42,262 nt of DNA from a virus. How positions within the stretch are numbered: position 1 is the stretch's first letter; the number at the start of each line of letters is the position of its first letter. Below, piece by piece: positions 12,711 through 21,170 of this stretch. A model generated the notes under the pieces. It was not told the DNA's origin, searched no databases, and saw only the letters and a list, made by a program, of their open reading frames with translations. The stretch covers positions 1 through 42,262 of IMG/VR virus record IMGVR_UViG_3300042991_000229, one strand, 5' to 3'. Made by a program: the position numbers and the translations under genes.

Positions 12711-13172
12711 TTATACCATCATTATTGGGATGAAACCGATATAAAAGCCAATCATGGTCTCTTCCCCTCGTGCTGGTATTGGGTTTTGTGTCCCTAACAT
12801 TATGCTTCCAACAATGTTAAGGGCTACATGGATTAAAAATAAAAGCCACTGTCCCGTGACGATGGCTATTGGTATGGCCGCTATTGACGTCGCGATCCCA
12901 TAGATAGCCCTTTTCTTAAGCTTGACTCCAAACGAGTCCGCCCCATATCCTAAACACAAAGCCGCTGACAACAAAGGACCAAAGGAGATTAACACTAAAG
13001 AAAACGTTCCCATAAGTAAACTATAACCGCAGATAGCAAGAGTGAGAATAGCCGGAGCCAGAAATCTTCGCTTCCATTTCCCATTCATTCCTCCTAGCCC
13101 ATAAAGCAAGGCGAATAATGCCACTACGATTATCCGGCTGAAATAAATGTACTGCAAAGTTATTTCATTCAT
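12711..13172 (-). CDS. Polytopic membrane protein (153 aa)
   Basis: About five hydrophobic segments are visible, including IIVVALFALLYGLGG, LAPAILTLAICGYSLLM, LVLISFGPLLSAALCLG, IYGIATSIAAIPIAIV and IHVALNIVGSIML, ending IGFIPIMMV. The pattern LYGLGGMNGKWKRRFLAPA recurs in phage lysis-region membrane proteins. It probably contributes to membrane disruption or is an accessory to the holin, but no enzymatic motif is seen. It lies 12 bases upstream of the holin gene. Confidence 0.7.
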   Translation of the reverse strand: MNEITLQYIYFSRIIVVALFALLYGLGGMNGKWKRRFLAPAILTLAICGYSLLMGTFSLVLISFGPLLSAALCLGYGADSFGVKLKKRAIYGIATSIAAIPIAIVTGQWLLFLIHVALNIVGSIMLGTQNPIPARGEETMIGFYIGFIPIMMV

Positions 13173-13173
13173 G

Positions 13174-13341
13174 TTAATATCCCCACTTTTGGAGTTTTGT
13201 TAGGTATTGGTCAGTCTTCCTCATCTCCCCCTTAAACCTTTGACAACTAAGACACGCGGCCATTTTTACCTCTATCTGCCCGTTCCCGTCAATTTGTTCG
13301 GCCCAACACCCGTTACACTTGTTTTCTTCTTTCTTCTCCAT
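13174..13341 (-). CDS. Small zinc-ribbon protein (55 aa)
   Basis: ATG at 13341 after AAAGGTGG opens MEKKEENKCNGCWAEQIDG. Two Cys pairs, CNGC and CLSC, 17 residues apart, form a zinc ribbon. It ends one base before the next gene's ATG and overlaps the previous frame by 29 bases. Lysis-region zinc ribbons of this kind have unknown roles. Confidence 0.6.
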   Translation of the reverse strand: MEKKEENKCNGCWAEQIDGNGQIEVKMAACLSCQRFKGEMRKTDQYLTKLQKWGY

Positions 13342-13480
13342 ACCACCTTTTCTCAGCAGCAGCCCGATCTAATTCTCTTTCGATCTTATCCAGTAGAAAC
13401 CGGACCGTCTTTACCCATTGGGCAATGTGGATGTAATCAACCGTTACATCTAAAAAACCTTTATTCCGTCGTTCATCCAA
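13313..13480 (-). CDS. Small charged helical protein (55 aa), TTG start
   Basis: A TTG at 13480 with GAGG ten bases upstream opens a 55-residue frame: a short N-terminus (DERRNKGFLDVT), an amphipathic helix (DYIHIAQWVKTVRFLLDKIE) and a basic helical end (RELDRAAAEKRWYGEERRK). It fills the only gap between the lysis membrane protein and the zinc-ribbon gene and overlaps the latter. No family recognised; the non-ATG start lowers confidence. Confidence 0.45.
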   Translation of the reverse strand: MDERRNKGFLDVTVDYIHIAQWVKTVRFLLDKIERELDRAAAEKRWYGEERRKQV

Positions 13481-13492
13481 GCTGTTCTTGCC

Positions 13493-13792
13493 TCACGGTT
13501 TAATATCTTTATTTATGATGTCAAGCAATTGTACTTCTCTTTCATTTACCCGGCTGAACCTATTTTCATGTTCCTGTACCGTATGCGATAACGTCCCAAA
13601 CAAATAAGCAAAAGATACTATCTGGACAAACCCGGCAAAGATTATCCCAACAATAGCTTTTCGCCATCCTTCCCCTTGCATAATATGGGCCTGTATTTCT
13701 TCATAATTACTTCTTAGCTTATCGTTTATACTGTTTAATGTTGCCTTAATGTATCCGATGTCTTCTTCGTATTTGCAGTCATGTGATTCCAT
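13493..13792 (-). CDS. Coiled-coil and single-TM protein, XhlA/spanin-like
   Basis: An N-terminal helix (IGYIKATLNSINDKLRSNYEE) is followed by one TM segment (AIVGIIFAGFVQIVSFAYLF) and a charged helix (HTVQEHENRFSRVNEREVQL). This arrangement resembles XhlA-type holin accessories and some inner-membrane spanins. Positioned between the exported coiled-coil protein and the holin group. Lysis function is inferred from topology and context. Confidence 0.6.
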   Translation of the reverse strand: MESHDCKYEEDIGYIKATLNSINDKLRSNYEEIQAHIMQGEGWRKAIVGIIFAGFVQIVSFAYLFGTLSHTVQEHENRFSRVNEREVQLLDIINKDIKP

Positions 13793-13801
13793 GGGATCCC
13801 C

Positions 13802-14101
13802 CTACTTAGTTGCGTCAATTTCTTTTAGTATCTTTTCTATCTCTTTATCAATAATTTTCTGATAGTCCGCATCCGGCCCCTGTTGTTGCCAGAAATTAAC
13901 AATATCAATCACTTCTTTATCTGTCAGGGTTTTGTAAAACTCTAATTCGGTGATCCTAGCTTGTAAATCTTTAATGTCTATCGTTTCTTCCCTTGTTATA
14001 GCCTTAGTAAAAACTCCGTCGCCAATGTCCTTATAGCTCGTTGTATCAGCATAAGAACATATTGCTGCCGCCAGCAAAACAATAATTAATAAATATTTCA
14101 T
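13802..14101 (-). CDS. Exported coiled-coil protein with signal peptide
   Basis: MKYLLIIVLLAAAICSYA is a clear Sec signal peptide with a likely cut after SYA. The mature part (about 81 residues) is helical and acidic (DIKDLQARITELEFYKTLTD, EIEKILKEIDATK) and would be periplasmic. It follows the fibre-like protein gene by one base. Candidate roles are a periplasmic lysis partner (spanin-like) or a chaperone for the exported fibre-like protein upstream. No lipobox is seen. Confidence 0.65.
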   Translation of the reverse strand: MKYLLIIVLLAAAICSYADTTSYKDIGDGVFTKAITREETIDIKDLQARITELEFYKTLTDKEVIDIVNFWQQQGPDADYQKIIDKEIEKILKEIDATK

Positions 14102-14102
14102 T

Positions 14103-17030
14103 TTATTCTCCTAGTTTGTCTGAAACATACTCAACCCTGATATCTATAATATAAGGTTCTGCCGTCGGGTTATTTCCACCATCTAACGCTACCCTAGCAC
14201 CGTTGAACGCTACCAAATCTTGTGCAGATAAAGACGCTCCCGATATTGTCCCTTCTGTTTTAACAACCGTATTTGCTGTCGCCGGTATATTAACATCTCC
14301 AAAATCAACTGTACCTGATGACCCTCCAGTAATAACCTCACCCACCGCCACTGCTCTCCATGCGGATGACCATTGTGCTTCACCGCTATTCGTTGCATAC
14401 GCTTCATTAATCGCCCAATAAACCTCAATTGTAATATCCGTTCCGCTTGCATAATCAGTAGGTATCTCAAAAGATGTGTGCATATCATCGCCTATGCTGA
14501 ACTCATACGTAGGGAATATGTCATGCAGCGCTGCTGTCGGACCGCTTGCGCCGGGATTGAAGTCGCTAAGCGGGACCCTGAACTCTTTGTTTACCTGGGC
14601 AGTCCCGACTAAAGATAATGTTCCGTCAGAGGCAAACGCGGCATAATTGGTAGTGCTATCACCTAACCTTGTTGTTCCTAACACATCAAGTTTCGTTGCT
14701 GGAGCAGATGTTCCTATCCCAACATTTCCCTCCATATAAACCTTTGAATTAGCAACATATAATCCCCAGGCGTTTGCGGCAGTTTCGCTGTCTCCAACGG
14801 TAATATCATTAATGTAAACTCCAATCGAGTTAGCAGTAGCATCTAAATCATCAATAGCAATTCCCCTGACAGTATCCTGCCCATCCCAGTCGTTTAGATA
14901 AAGGCCGTAAGATGTTCCACCGGTAAACGCATCAAAATCACTTGCTTTTAATAAGGTTAAATTAACAAAACCGTAAGTAGCGTCTGCATCAGTAGCGTCA
15001 TTAAATACCAGTCCTTCTGAACTAGCTACATTATCCCTTGCTCCGCTTTCCATCGACGGGAATGTGATTGCTGTGCCGCGATAAGAACCTAACAGTCCTT
15101 TATTTTTTATCGCGACAGGCCATATCTCGCATCCAGTCGCTAACCCTATTTCCGTATCATAACTAGAATCTTCACCTATCTGCATACGACCGAATGAGGC
15201 TCCTATAAAAGAGTTGATCTTTGCTTTTTTAGTAGACCCAATCAACCTACCTTGCCCCTGATAGAAAGCGTAAACCGCGTTAGCATAATCATCTTGGATT
15301 AAAACATCAGTATTAAAAGCCGAACTTCTTGTCGCAAGAGTCGGAGTTCCAGCGCTTTCCCAATCTCTACCCGATTGAATCTGCAATCCAGCATAAAAAC
15401 CATTCGCATAATCGACCACATACGGAGTTAGATGTTTAGCTTCAATACTTAATCCAGTAAACTGCCTGTTAGAAGCACTATCTCCGGTCCAGTTCGCTGT
15501 ATAATAATTCATATAATTTCCATACTCTGTCCAACCTGCATCATTCGGAGCTACTGTGCTTGAGGTGTCTATGTTAAGTCGTCTAATCATGCTACTCTTG
15601 CTAGTTGCGGCATCTCCAATATTAACTTTCTTAGCAAAGTAAGCATCGTCCAGATCATACAATCCCCAGTTATTAGCGGCATAAACAGAAGAAAGATCGG
15701 CGATATGAATACCATAGTGAGTCCCTGAAACTCTTGGTTGCTCTCCGATATTATTCAATATCCTTAAATTATAAGCGTTAGTGAATTGGCTAGTCGCACC
15801 ACTTTCATTTGTAACTTTTAGTACAATCGATGACCCTTCTGTTACATTGCCAGCACCAGCACCATAGATCGTTGTCCTGAACTCAGCACCTCTTAAATCT
15901 GACGCTACTCCTGTCCCGGTATGTTCTGCTTGGGCATAATACGCCATCAATGACCCGAGGAAGTTATCAGTAGACCCAGCCGTATTAATATAATTAACCC
16001 CTCCAATACCTAATATAGTGTTATTTGTGAATGTACTGCTTGTTATTCCTAGTATCTGAGAAATAGCAAAGATAGCGTCGCTGCTAGTTGCCGCGATTGG
16101 ATTATGATAAATGTCTATCCTCGCATCACCATTTGGCGGCTGGTTCCCAAGATGAAGTTGTCCACCTAAACTTGAGTTACCTGTTCCTGTTAAGTTAATA
16201 TCCCCTAACCCGGTATAATCACCGTCCGCGTCAATGTTTCCAGTAGCGTTTATATCTCCGCTCGTAGTTATATCTCCTGTAAGCGATTCTAAAAGGATTG
16301 ACTGCGGATAACTAGCAGTCAAGGCCGGAGGGTCGTCATAGCCACCTGTAATAGTCCAACCAGTCGGGTTGCCGATGTAGGTATAATCGCTTGTTGCCCC
16401 GTTTGCGGTAAAGATATTCTGTTCTTCTGCGTCTATTGTATATCCAGGCACACCTGCTAACTGAGCAAGAACGTTTGCCCTGTTATCTGTCCTGTAATAG
16501 AACGTAGCATAGTTTCCGTATCCTCCGCCTAAATCAGCATTTATCAGCATACAACCAATATTGTTTATCCCGTCTGGAGGTACTGCCATGCTAGTTAAAT
16601 CTGTGCCTCCGCCCCCCACGGGAGTAAGAAAATAGAAATCATCATTTGTTGGATTAGGATAATATCCAGCGGCGAATAACCCTACCGCCGTTAAGTCGTA
16701 AACATTCCCGCCAAATGTAAACGGAGTATTGGTTAAGTTCCAAGATATACCACCTATTGAATTAAGCAGTTTTATATCTGCGATAGTATCTAAACGGCCA
16801 GTCATTTCAGGGTTTTGAGATCCATCGCGTTTAACAAAAATATCTCCCGTGCCGGTAAGAATGTTTATTGTCGCGTCGCCATTGTCAGTCAAAGAACCGT
16901 TAGGGAATATTACTTTATAAGGATATGTCTGCGGAGTTCCGTCTTCTTCATTCCATTCAACGGGAGGGAATTGAGCAAAGGCCGATACAGCCATTAAAGA
17001 TATTGCTATGAATAATATTAATTTACGCAT
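14103..17030 (-). CDS. Fibre-like protein with Sec signal peptide (975 aa)
   Basis: Start chosen at ATG 17030, which overlaps the upstream stop by eight bases and gives MRKLILFIAISLMAVSAFAQ, a typical signal peptide; a longer frame would hide it. The mature protein is beta-rich and repetitive, with recurring Y-G-L/I-Y/H-I and N-N-W-G-L-Y motifs, and near residue 770 the GNVGIGTSAPATKLDVLG signature common in phage fibres and bacterial surface proteins, followed by a C-terminal beta domain. It is encoded among tail genes but is predicted to be exported, which is unusual for a virion protein. Either it is a surface adhesin made by infected cells, or the hydrophobic N-terminus is a virion anchor. 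Confidence 0.8.
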   Translation of the reverse strand: MRKLILFIAISLMAVSAFAQFPPVEWNEEDGTPQTYPYKVIFPNGSLTDNGDATINILTGTGDIFVKRDGSQNPEMTGRLDTIADIKLLNSIGGISWNLTNTPFTFGGNVYDLTAVGLFAAGYYPNPTNDDFYFLTPVGGGGTDLTSMAVPPDGINNIGCMLINADLGGGYGNYATFYYRTDNRANVLAQLAGVPGYTIDAEEQNIFTANGATSDYTYIGNPTGWTITGGYDDPPALTASYPQSILLESLTGDITTSGDINATGNIDADGDYTGLGDINLTGTGNSSLGGQLHLGNQPPNGDARIDIYHNPIAATSSDAIFAISQILGITSSTFTNNTILGIGGVNYINTAGSTDNFLGSLMAYYAQAEHTGTGVASDLRGAEFRTTIYGAGAGNVTEGSSIVLKVTNESGATSQFTNAYNLRILNNIGEQPRVSGTHYGIHIADLSSVYAANNWGLYDLDDAYFAKKVNIGDAATSKSSMIRRLNIDTSSTVAPNDAGWTEYGNYMNYYTANWTGDSASNRQFTGLSIEAKHLTPYVVDYANGFYAGLQIQSGRDWESAGTPTLATRSSAFNTDVLIQDDYANAVYAFYQGQGRLIGSTKKAKINSFIGASFGRMQIGEDSSYDTEIGLATGCEIWPVAIKNKGLLGSYRGTAITFPSMESGARDNVASSEGLVFNDATDADATYGFVNLTLLKASDFDAFTGGTSYGLYLNDWDGQDTVRGIAIDDLDATANSIGVYINDITVGDSETAANAWGLYVANSKVYMEGNVGIGTSAPATKLDVLGTTRLGDSTTNYAAFASDGTLSLVGTAQVNKEFRVPLSDFNPGASGPTAALHDIFPTYEFSIGDDMHTSFEIPTDYASGTDITIEVYWAINEAYATNSGEAQWSSAWRAVAVGEVITGGSSGTVDFGDVNIPATANTVVKTEGTISGASLSAQDLVAFNGARVALDGGNNPTAEPYIIDIRVEYVSDKLGE

Positions 17031-17517
17031 ATTCTGCCACCCCGATTTTAGTCGTTTCCCCAGTTGCGCAAGCAACATAAAAAGAGAACGTCGATTTTAC
17101 CTTACCGAAATCGATCATAAACATTGGCACCATCTTGATAGCAAAATCACTGGTAGCAACACTCATGCTGGAATCACCGATATATGCCACCCTTGTCCCA
17201 ATATTATGGATCGTCATAAACGTCTTCCCGGTCGTTACTGTTACTTCTTGGGGAGTAGACGTTACGTCAATAACCTTATGTCCAAGGATCCCCTTTGACG
17301 TGCTTTCCGGGACCTGAGCCGGATCCCCAATCGTTACCTTCAGGTTTCCAAGATCATCAAGTTGGGCTATGGCCACGTCACCATCAGACAAAGACGGAGG
17401 TGTCGTGTTATGAATCCCTACACCTTGTACCGGCAAAACAGAATCGAACCCGGATAAAGCCTCTGCCGGCTGTTTTCTCCTTGGTAAAGCACCTTCTTGA
17501 AAAGTAGGATTTGTCAT
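17023..17517 (-). CDS. Tail-associated structural protein (164 aa)
   Basis: Contains TPPSLSDGDVAIAQLDDLGN LKV, a pattern widespread in phage tail-adjacent structural proteins (SLxDGxxxxLQxDxxGNLKV), then a beta-rich domain ending KIGVAEYA. It starts with a TAATG overlap after the coiled-coil gene and ends with an eight-base overlap on the fibre-like gene. Probably a minor structural or fibre-adaptor protein; the exact place in the virion is not determined by sequence. Confidence 0.65.
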   Translation of the reverse strand: MTNPTFQEGALPRRKQPAEALSGFDSVLPVQGVGIHNTTPPSLSDGDVAIAQLDDLGNLKVTIGDPAQVPESTSKGILGHKVIDVTSTPQEVTVTTGKTFMTIHNIGTRVAYIGDSSMSVATSDFAIKMVPMFMIDFGKVKSTFSFYVACATGETTKIGVAEYA

Positions 17518-17765
17518 TATCTCCTGCCAAATATTTTAGCTTCACGTTCAGCGACTTTTTCTTCCCTATACTTAACACGCTTCTCCCTATCAGCTAAGGA
17601 TGCCTCACGCCTGACAATATCTTTTTCTCTCTCAACCACATCGTTAAGCTTGCTGGTAACCCTTTGAGCAATGATCTTAGTAACCTTTAGCTGGGCTTCG
17701 CATTTTGCTTTTAAGCCCTGTACTTCTTTTTCCTCTTTTTCCTTTATTTCTTTTTCATTTGGCAT
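17517..17765 (-). CDS. Coiled-coil protein (82 aa)
   Basis: Almost entirely a heptad coiled coil, very rich in Lys, Glu and Arg, for example EKRVKYREEKVAEREAKIF. No other domain. Gene order and TAATG coupling to the following structural gene suggest a small virion or assembly scaffold for the tail fibres. Confidence 0.65.
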   Translation of the reverse strand: MPNEKEIKEKEEKEVQGLKAKCEAQLKVTKIIAQRVTSKLNDVVEREKDIVRREASLADREKRVKYREEKVAEREAKIFGRR

Positions 17766-17778
17766 CTAGGTACCCTCT

Positions 17779-19869
17779 TTAAAAAACTGTTATGTAATGT
17801 TTGAGCTCTGAGAATCCCGGATCAGTGTTGTACGCCTCAGTCGGAACCGTAATTGTATCCGTTAAACCAACAACAGGATTAGCGTTGAAATAATTGCCTT
17901 TCTGAATCCTGAACTCATCTAACGACCCATTAAAATATCTATCCGTAAGCGTGGCCCTCGCTCCGATATATAATGGCTTGTTGGAAGTATTAACCGCGGC
18001 AGTAAGGGTTGAAAATGCAAGCTGAGTCCCATCTATGTATCCGCCAATTGTTGCCCCGATCTTAATAACAGCGATGTGAAACCATGTTCCGGTCCCAATA
18101 ACTCCGCTTCCCATATCGAAATCTCCGACACTCCCTGTCCCAGCAAGTCTCAAATAGAACCTTAATTGAGTCGGCCCTGTTAATAAATGATGAGCGAAAT
18201 AAGTCTCGACCACGTTATTATTTGTTTCCATGATCGCGCTATCCGCTACACTATTAACGTACATCCAATAGTCTATCGTCCAGTTGTCAGATAAAGACCC
18301 AAACGGGTTTAGACACCTAACGCTTGTTGAATCTGCCGGAACGAGGACGTAATCGCTATTTCCATCTAACAATAAAGAACTGTCACCCCATTTCTTTGTC
18401 GCCGTATCCAGCTGAGCTGTTGCCGCAAATGACGCGATATGATATGATTTGCCCCTATTAACGCTCCCGTCACCGGAAACGTCAAAAGAGTTCATTGTCA
18501 TTATAAGTGTCGTATAATTATCCCACACGAGTTCTGTTGTCGGAGGAGTAAAGTTACTGCTATAAACAACCACATCTTTTTTATACCTTAAGCAATCTAA
18601 ATATCCTTGAAAGTGATTAGACCCGTTTTCTGCCCCGATTTCAAGTTGAGCCCCGACATTTGCAATAGTGCCACTTCCTATCGCGACTGTTGGCGCAAGC
18701 GTTTCAGTAAAAGATATTGACGTCCCGTCAATGTAACAAGCAAAGGCTGTTCCGTTTCTCACATAAGCAACATGATGCCATTTATAAGCCGTGAAACTTG
18801 TTAACAGAATATCGTACCTACAATTAACAGTGCTAGACGTCTGGCTTACAAACCGTAACACCGTTCCGACAGATTGAATCATTACAAAAGTCGTTCCATC
18901 TCTTTGACACCAAATAGTTTTATTGGCCGCGGGATCCCAGCTTACCCAAAACTCAAGAGTGAAATCACTTGTTCCCATAGCCCAATCAACGCCATCTGCA
19001 AGCGTGAAGTATTGATTTGATCCGTTAAAATGAGCGGCAGCATTTCCGAACCTTGCTGGAGTCCTAGCCCCTCCAGTCCTCGTAACAGTCTTACTCGATC
19101 CGCTAGAATCGTCAAGATCCGGGTTGAAATGTAATAATAACTTCGTATTTGCATCTGCCGTATGCGCGGCTGTTGGTACTAAGATCGTATTTGTTTTTCC
19201 AACGTTCGGAGCAGCACTAAAAGGATTTGAGTTCTGGATCCGGATTTCATCCATGCTACCCTTAAAATAATCACCACCGCCATAAACTGATCCAATATAC
19301 AGTGACCCTGCAAATGTTACTGTACTCCCAGTCTCAGGAAAGACTACATAGTTTCTTTGTACGCCATCAATGTAAAGCGCGACCTCATCTTCAATCTTTA
19401 TCAAGGCTACATGATGCCATTCGTCATCTTCAAAACTTGTATCGGATAATTCATACATAGTATAAGGCCCACCGTCTGCTTCACCATTCCTAACCCACAT
19501 GGTCAATGTCCCGGAAGATGCTATCCTGTTAATACTCCAGAAATGAGTCGCATCCGCATACTGGCCTATGAGCGTTTCCGCTGCCGCAGCTACCGCATTG
19601 GAAGCCTTGTACCAAAAATCAATCGTCCAAGTCCCGGTAGTATCGCCATAAATATCCCAATCTGTGCTGTCAGGGATTGTTAAGTAATCTCCATCTCCGT
19701 CAAGATAGATGGCTGTATCACCAAAAACATGGTTATTAGCCACAATAATTTGCGCTCCAGCCTGAGACGGTTGATGGTTTTGGCCTGTTGCATAATCCGC
19801 AAGAGTCTGGATTCCGTCCCGTCCATCAAAGTGTAATAAAAGCTTTGTATTATGGTTTAATCCCGGCAT
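17779..19869 (-). CDS. Triple LamG/concanavalin-like adhesin
   Basis: Three successive modules of about 200-230 residues each begin NTKLLLHFDGRDG (residue 5), NTKLLLHFNPD (about 242) and TTLIMTMNSFD (about 454). Each carries LamG-type features: YLDGDGDYLTIPD, TIDFWYKA, WHHVALIK or WHHVAYV, IDGVQ or IDGTS, and EIRIQ or LRYK. Such jelly-roll domains bind carbohydrates. Located next to the tail fibre gene, it is most likely a receptor-binding accessory protein. The first and third modules share the AAPNVG/ANPVVG end pattern and appear to be duplicates. Confidence 0.85.
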   Translation of the reverse strand: MPGLNHNTKLLLHFDGRDGIQTLADYATGQNHQPSQAGAQIIVANNHVFGDTAIYLDGDGDYLTIPDSTDWDIYGDTTGTWTIDFWYKASNAVAAAAETLIGQYADATHFWSINRIASSGTLTMWVRNGEADGGPYTMYELSDTSFEDDEWHHVALIKIEDEVALYIDGVQRNYVVFPETGSTVTFAGSLYIGSVYGGGDYFKGSMDEIRIQNSNPFSAAPNVGKTNTILVPTAAHTADANTKLLLHFNPDLDDSSGSSKTVTRTGGARTPARFGNAAAHFNGSNQYFTLADGVDWAMGTSDFTLEFWVSWDPAANKTIWCQRDGTTFVMIQSVGTVLRFVSQTSSTVNCRYDILLTSFTAYKWHHVAYVRNGTAFACYIDGTSISFTETLAPTVAIGSGTIANVGAQLEIGAENGSNHFQGYLDCLRYKKDVVVYSSNFTPPTTELVWDNYTTLIMTMNSFDVSGDGSVNRGKSYHIASFAATAQLDTATKKWGDSSLLLDGNSDYVLVPADSTSVRCLNPFGSLSDNWTIDYWMYVNSVADSAIMETNNNVVETYFAHHLLTGPTQLRFYLRLAGTGSVGDFDMGSGVIGTGTWFHIAVIKIGATIGGYIDGTQLAFSTLTAAVNTSNKPLYIGARATLTDRYFNGSLDEFRIQKGNYFNANPVVGLTDTITVPTEAYNTDPGFSELKHYITVF

Positions 19870-19878
19870 TTTTATCCC

Positions 19879-21156
19879 CTATGCTAATATTCCAATTCTC
19901 ATGGTTAAGCCTTTAGCCGCAGTTGTATGCACGGCATCAATATCAAAAGTAAATATATCTCCCGCAGAAATAGCCGTTGTCGTTAACGCTGCCGCAGTCG
20001 CCGCGGTCCTTGAACTCTTTTCAGTAGTGTCAATTGACACCTTATTGGTCGTCATTATTGTTGTACCATTCTTATTAATGTCAATAACCATTGTCCCGGT
20101 CGTTCCCGCTGTATCAACCCAAGCCCCGACTTCAGATATTGTTCCCGTTACCGGACTTTCAACATCTCCTCCTATTGTTGTGTCAACCGCAACATCCGTT
20201 GCCGCGGCAATTAAACGGACGTAAATATATCTAAGCATAGTCGATGACTGCGCGCTGTTTGTCCATAACCCAGTAGCGCTATCTCCGACAATAACGTATG
20301 TTGTGTATTGACTTGTAATAGTGAAAGAAGTCGCTCCATTGATCGTATCAGTACCGCCACGGTTAATCGTAATGGTATTCGCATCGCTCGTTGTTTTAAC
20401 AAAAGCAAACTTCATATCTTCGCCATAGACCGATAAGGCAGATAAGTTGACGACAACATTTCCACCCGAAGTATCAATTTTAAACAAAGTACCTTCATTC
20501 GCCAATAAAGGTACAATCGGGCTATCTGCGAAAACCTTAGCCACAACATCGTCGTATAACCCGGAGGCCGCGCTGGCCGCAGCTGCCGCAGCTGACGCTG
20601 CCGCATTGGTTTCAGCATCTTCCGCGTTAGATTGAGCTAATTCTGCCGCAGTTTCTGCAATCTCAGCGTTTGCTTCCGCTGTTTCCGCAGCCGTTTGAGC
20701 GGCTTGAGCATCAAGCACCGCTTGGTCAAGCATGGCTAAGAGTTCATCCGGAGTTGTCGATTCGGAGACAGATACTTGAACGCACCGGGCAACTTCTTCA
20801 TCTAACTGCTGGATCATCATGGTTAAACGATCAAGGCCGGTCTCAATGGTTTCTGCTGGTAAAGTACCTTGGTTCTTATAGTCAATCTCTTGGGTGAGGT
20901 CTAACTGCCTTAAAATAACGATGCTTTCAGCTGTGGTTAATACCGGCAATCCAGACACGACCGTTGGATACGTTACCTGAGGAACAGTAAGGTCAACATC
21001 GTAATTGGCCGATAGCAAGTTTTCCGTTCCGTCCGCTTCAACATAATATACTGTTATTTCATCATCCTCAATCCCAGTTACCGGGAAAGTTATCGGCCAA
21101 TCCCGTGTTGATGCATCACCATCATAATCTTCCCTGTTATTTGTTGAAGAAAGCAT
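19879..21156 (-). CDS. T7 gp17-like tail fibre protein
   Basis: The N-terminal 130 residues (DYDGDASTRDWPITFPVTG, DEITVYYVEADGTENLL, ILRQLDLTQEIDYKNQG, ETIETGLDRLTMMIQQLDEE) match the T7 tail-fibre attachment domain. An alanine-rich coiled coil follows (AEANAEIAETAAELAQSNAE), then a beta-rich tip from about residue 210. The N-terminus should bind the tail tube and the distal part the receptor. The total length of 425 is short, and extra receptor specificity may come from the LamG protein encoded immediately downstream. Confidence 0.85.
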   Translation of the reverse strand: MLSSTNNREDYDGDASTRDWPITFPVTGIEDDEITVYYVEADGTENLLSANYDVDLTVPQVTYPTVVSGLPVLTTAESIVILRQLDLTQEIDYKNQGTLPAETIETGLDRLTMMIQQLDEEVARCVQVSVSESTTPDELLAMLDQAVLDAQAAQTAAETAEANAEIAETAAELAQSNAEDAETNAAASAAAAAASAASGLYDDVVAKVFADSPIVPLLANEGTLFKIDTSGGNVVVNLSALSVYGEDMKFAFVKTTSDANTITINRGGTDTINGATSFTITSQYTTYVIVGDSATGLWTNSAQSSTMLRYIYVRLIAAATDVAVDTTIGGDVESPVTGTISEVGAWVDTAGTTGTMVIDINKNGTTIMTTNKVSIDTTEKSSRTAATAAALTTTAISAGDIFTFDIDAVHTTAAKGLTMRIGILA

Positions 21157-21170
21157 TTTGTTTCCCCCTT

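Noticed and set aside
14103-17078. Extended start for the fibre-like protein
   Set aside because: The extra 16 residues lie within the upstream gene and would bury a clear signal peptide that has a well-placed start.
20447-20635. Plus-strand Ala-rich frame opposite the tail fibre coiled coil
   Set aside because: It is the complement of the Ala-rich coiled coil and has no RBS or context.
14103-21156. Diversity-generating retroelement, considered because the head genes resemble BPP-1
   Set aside because: No reverse transcriptase gene and no template/variable repeat pair are visible in the tail genes.
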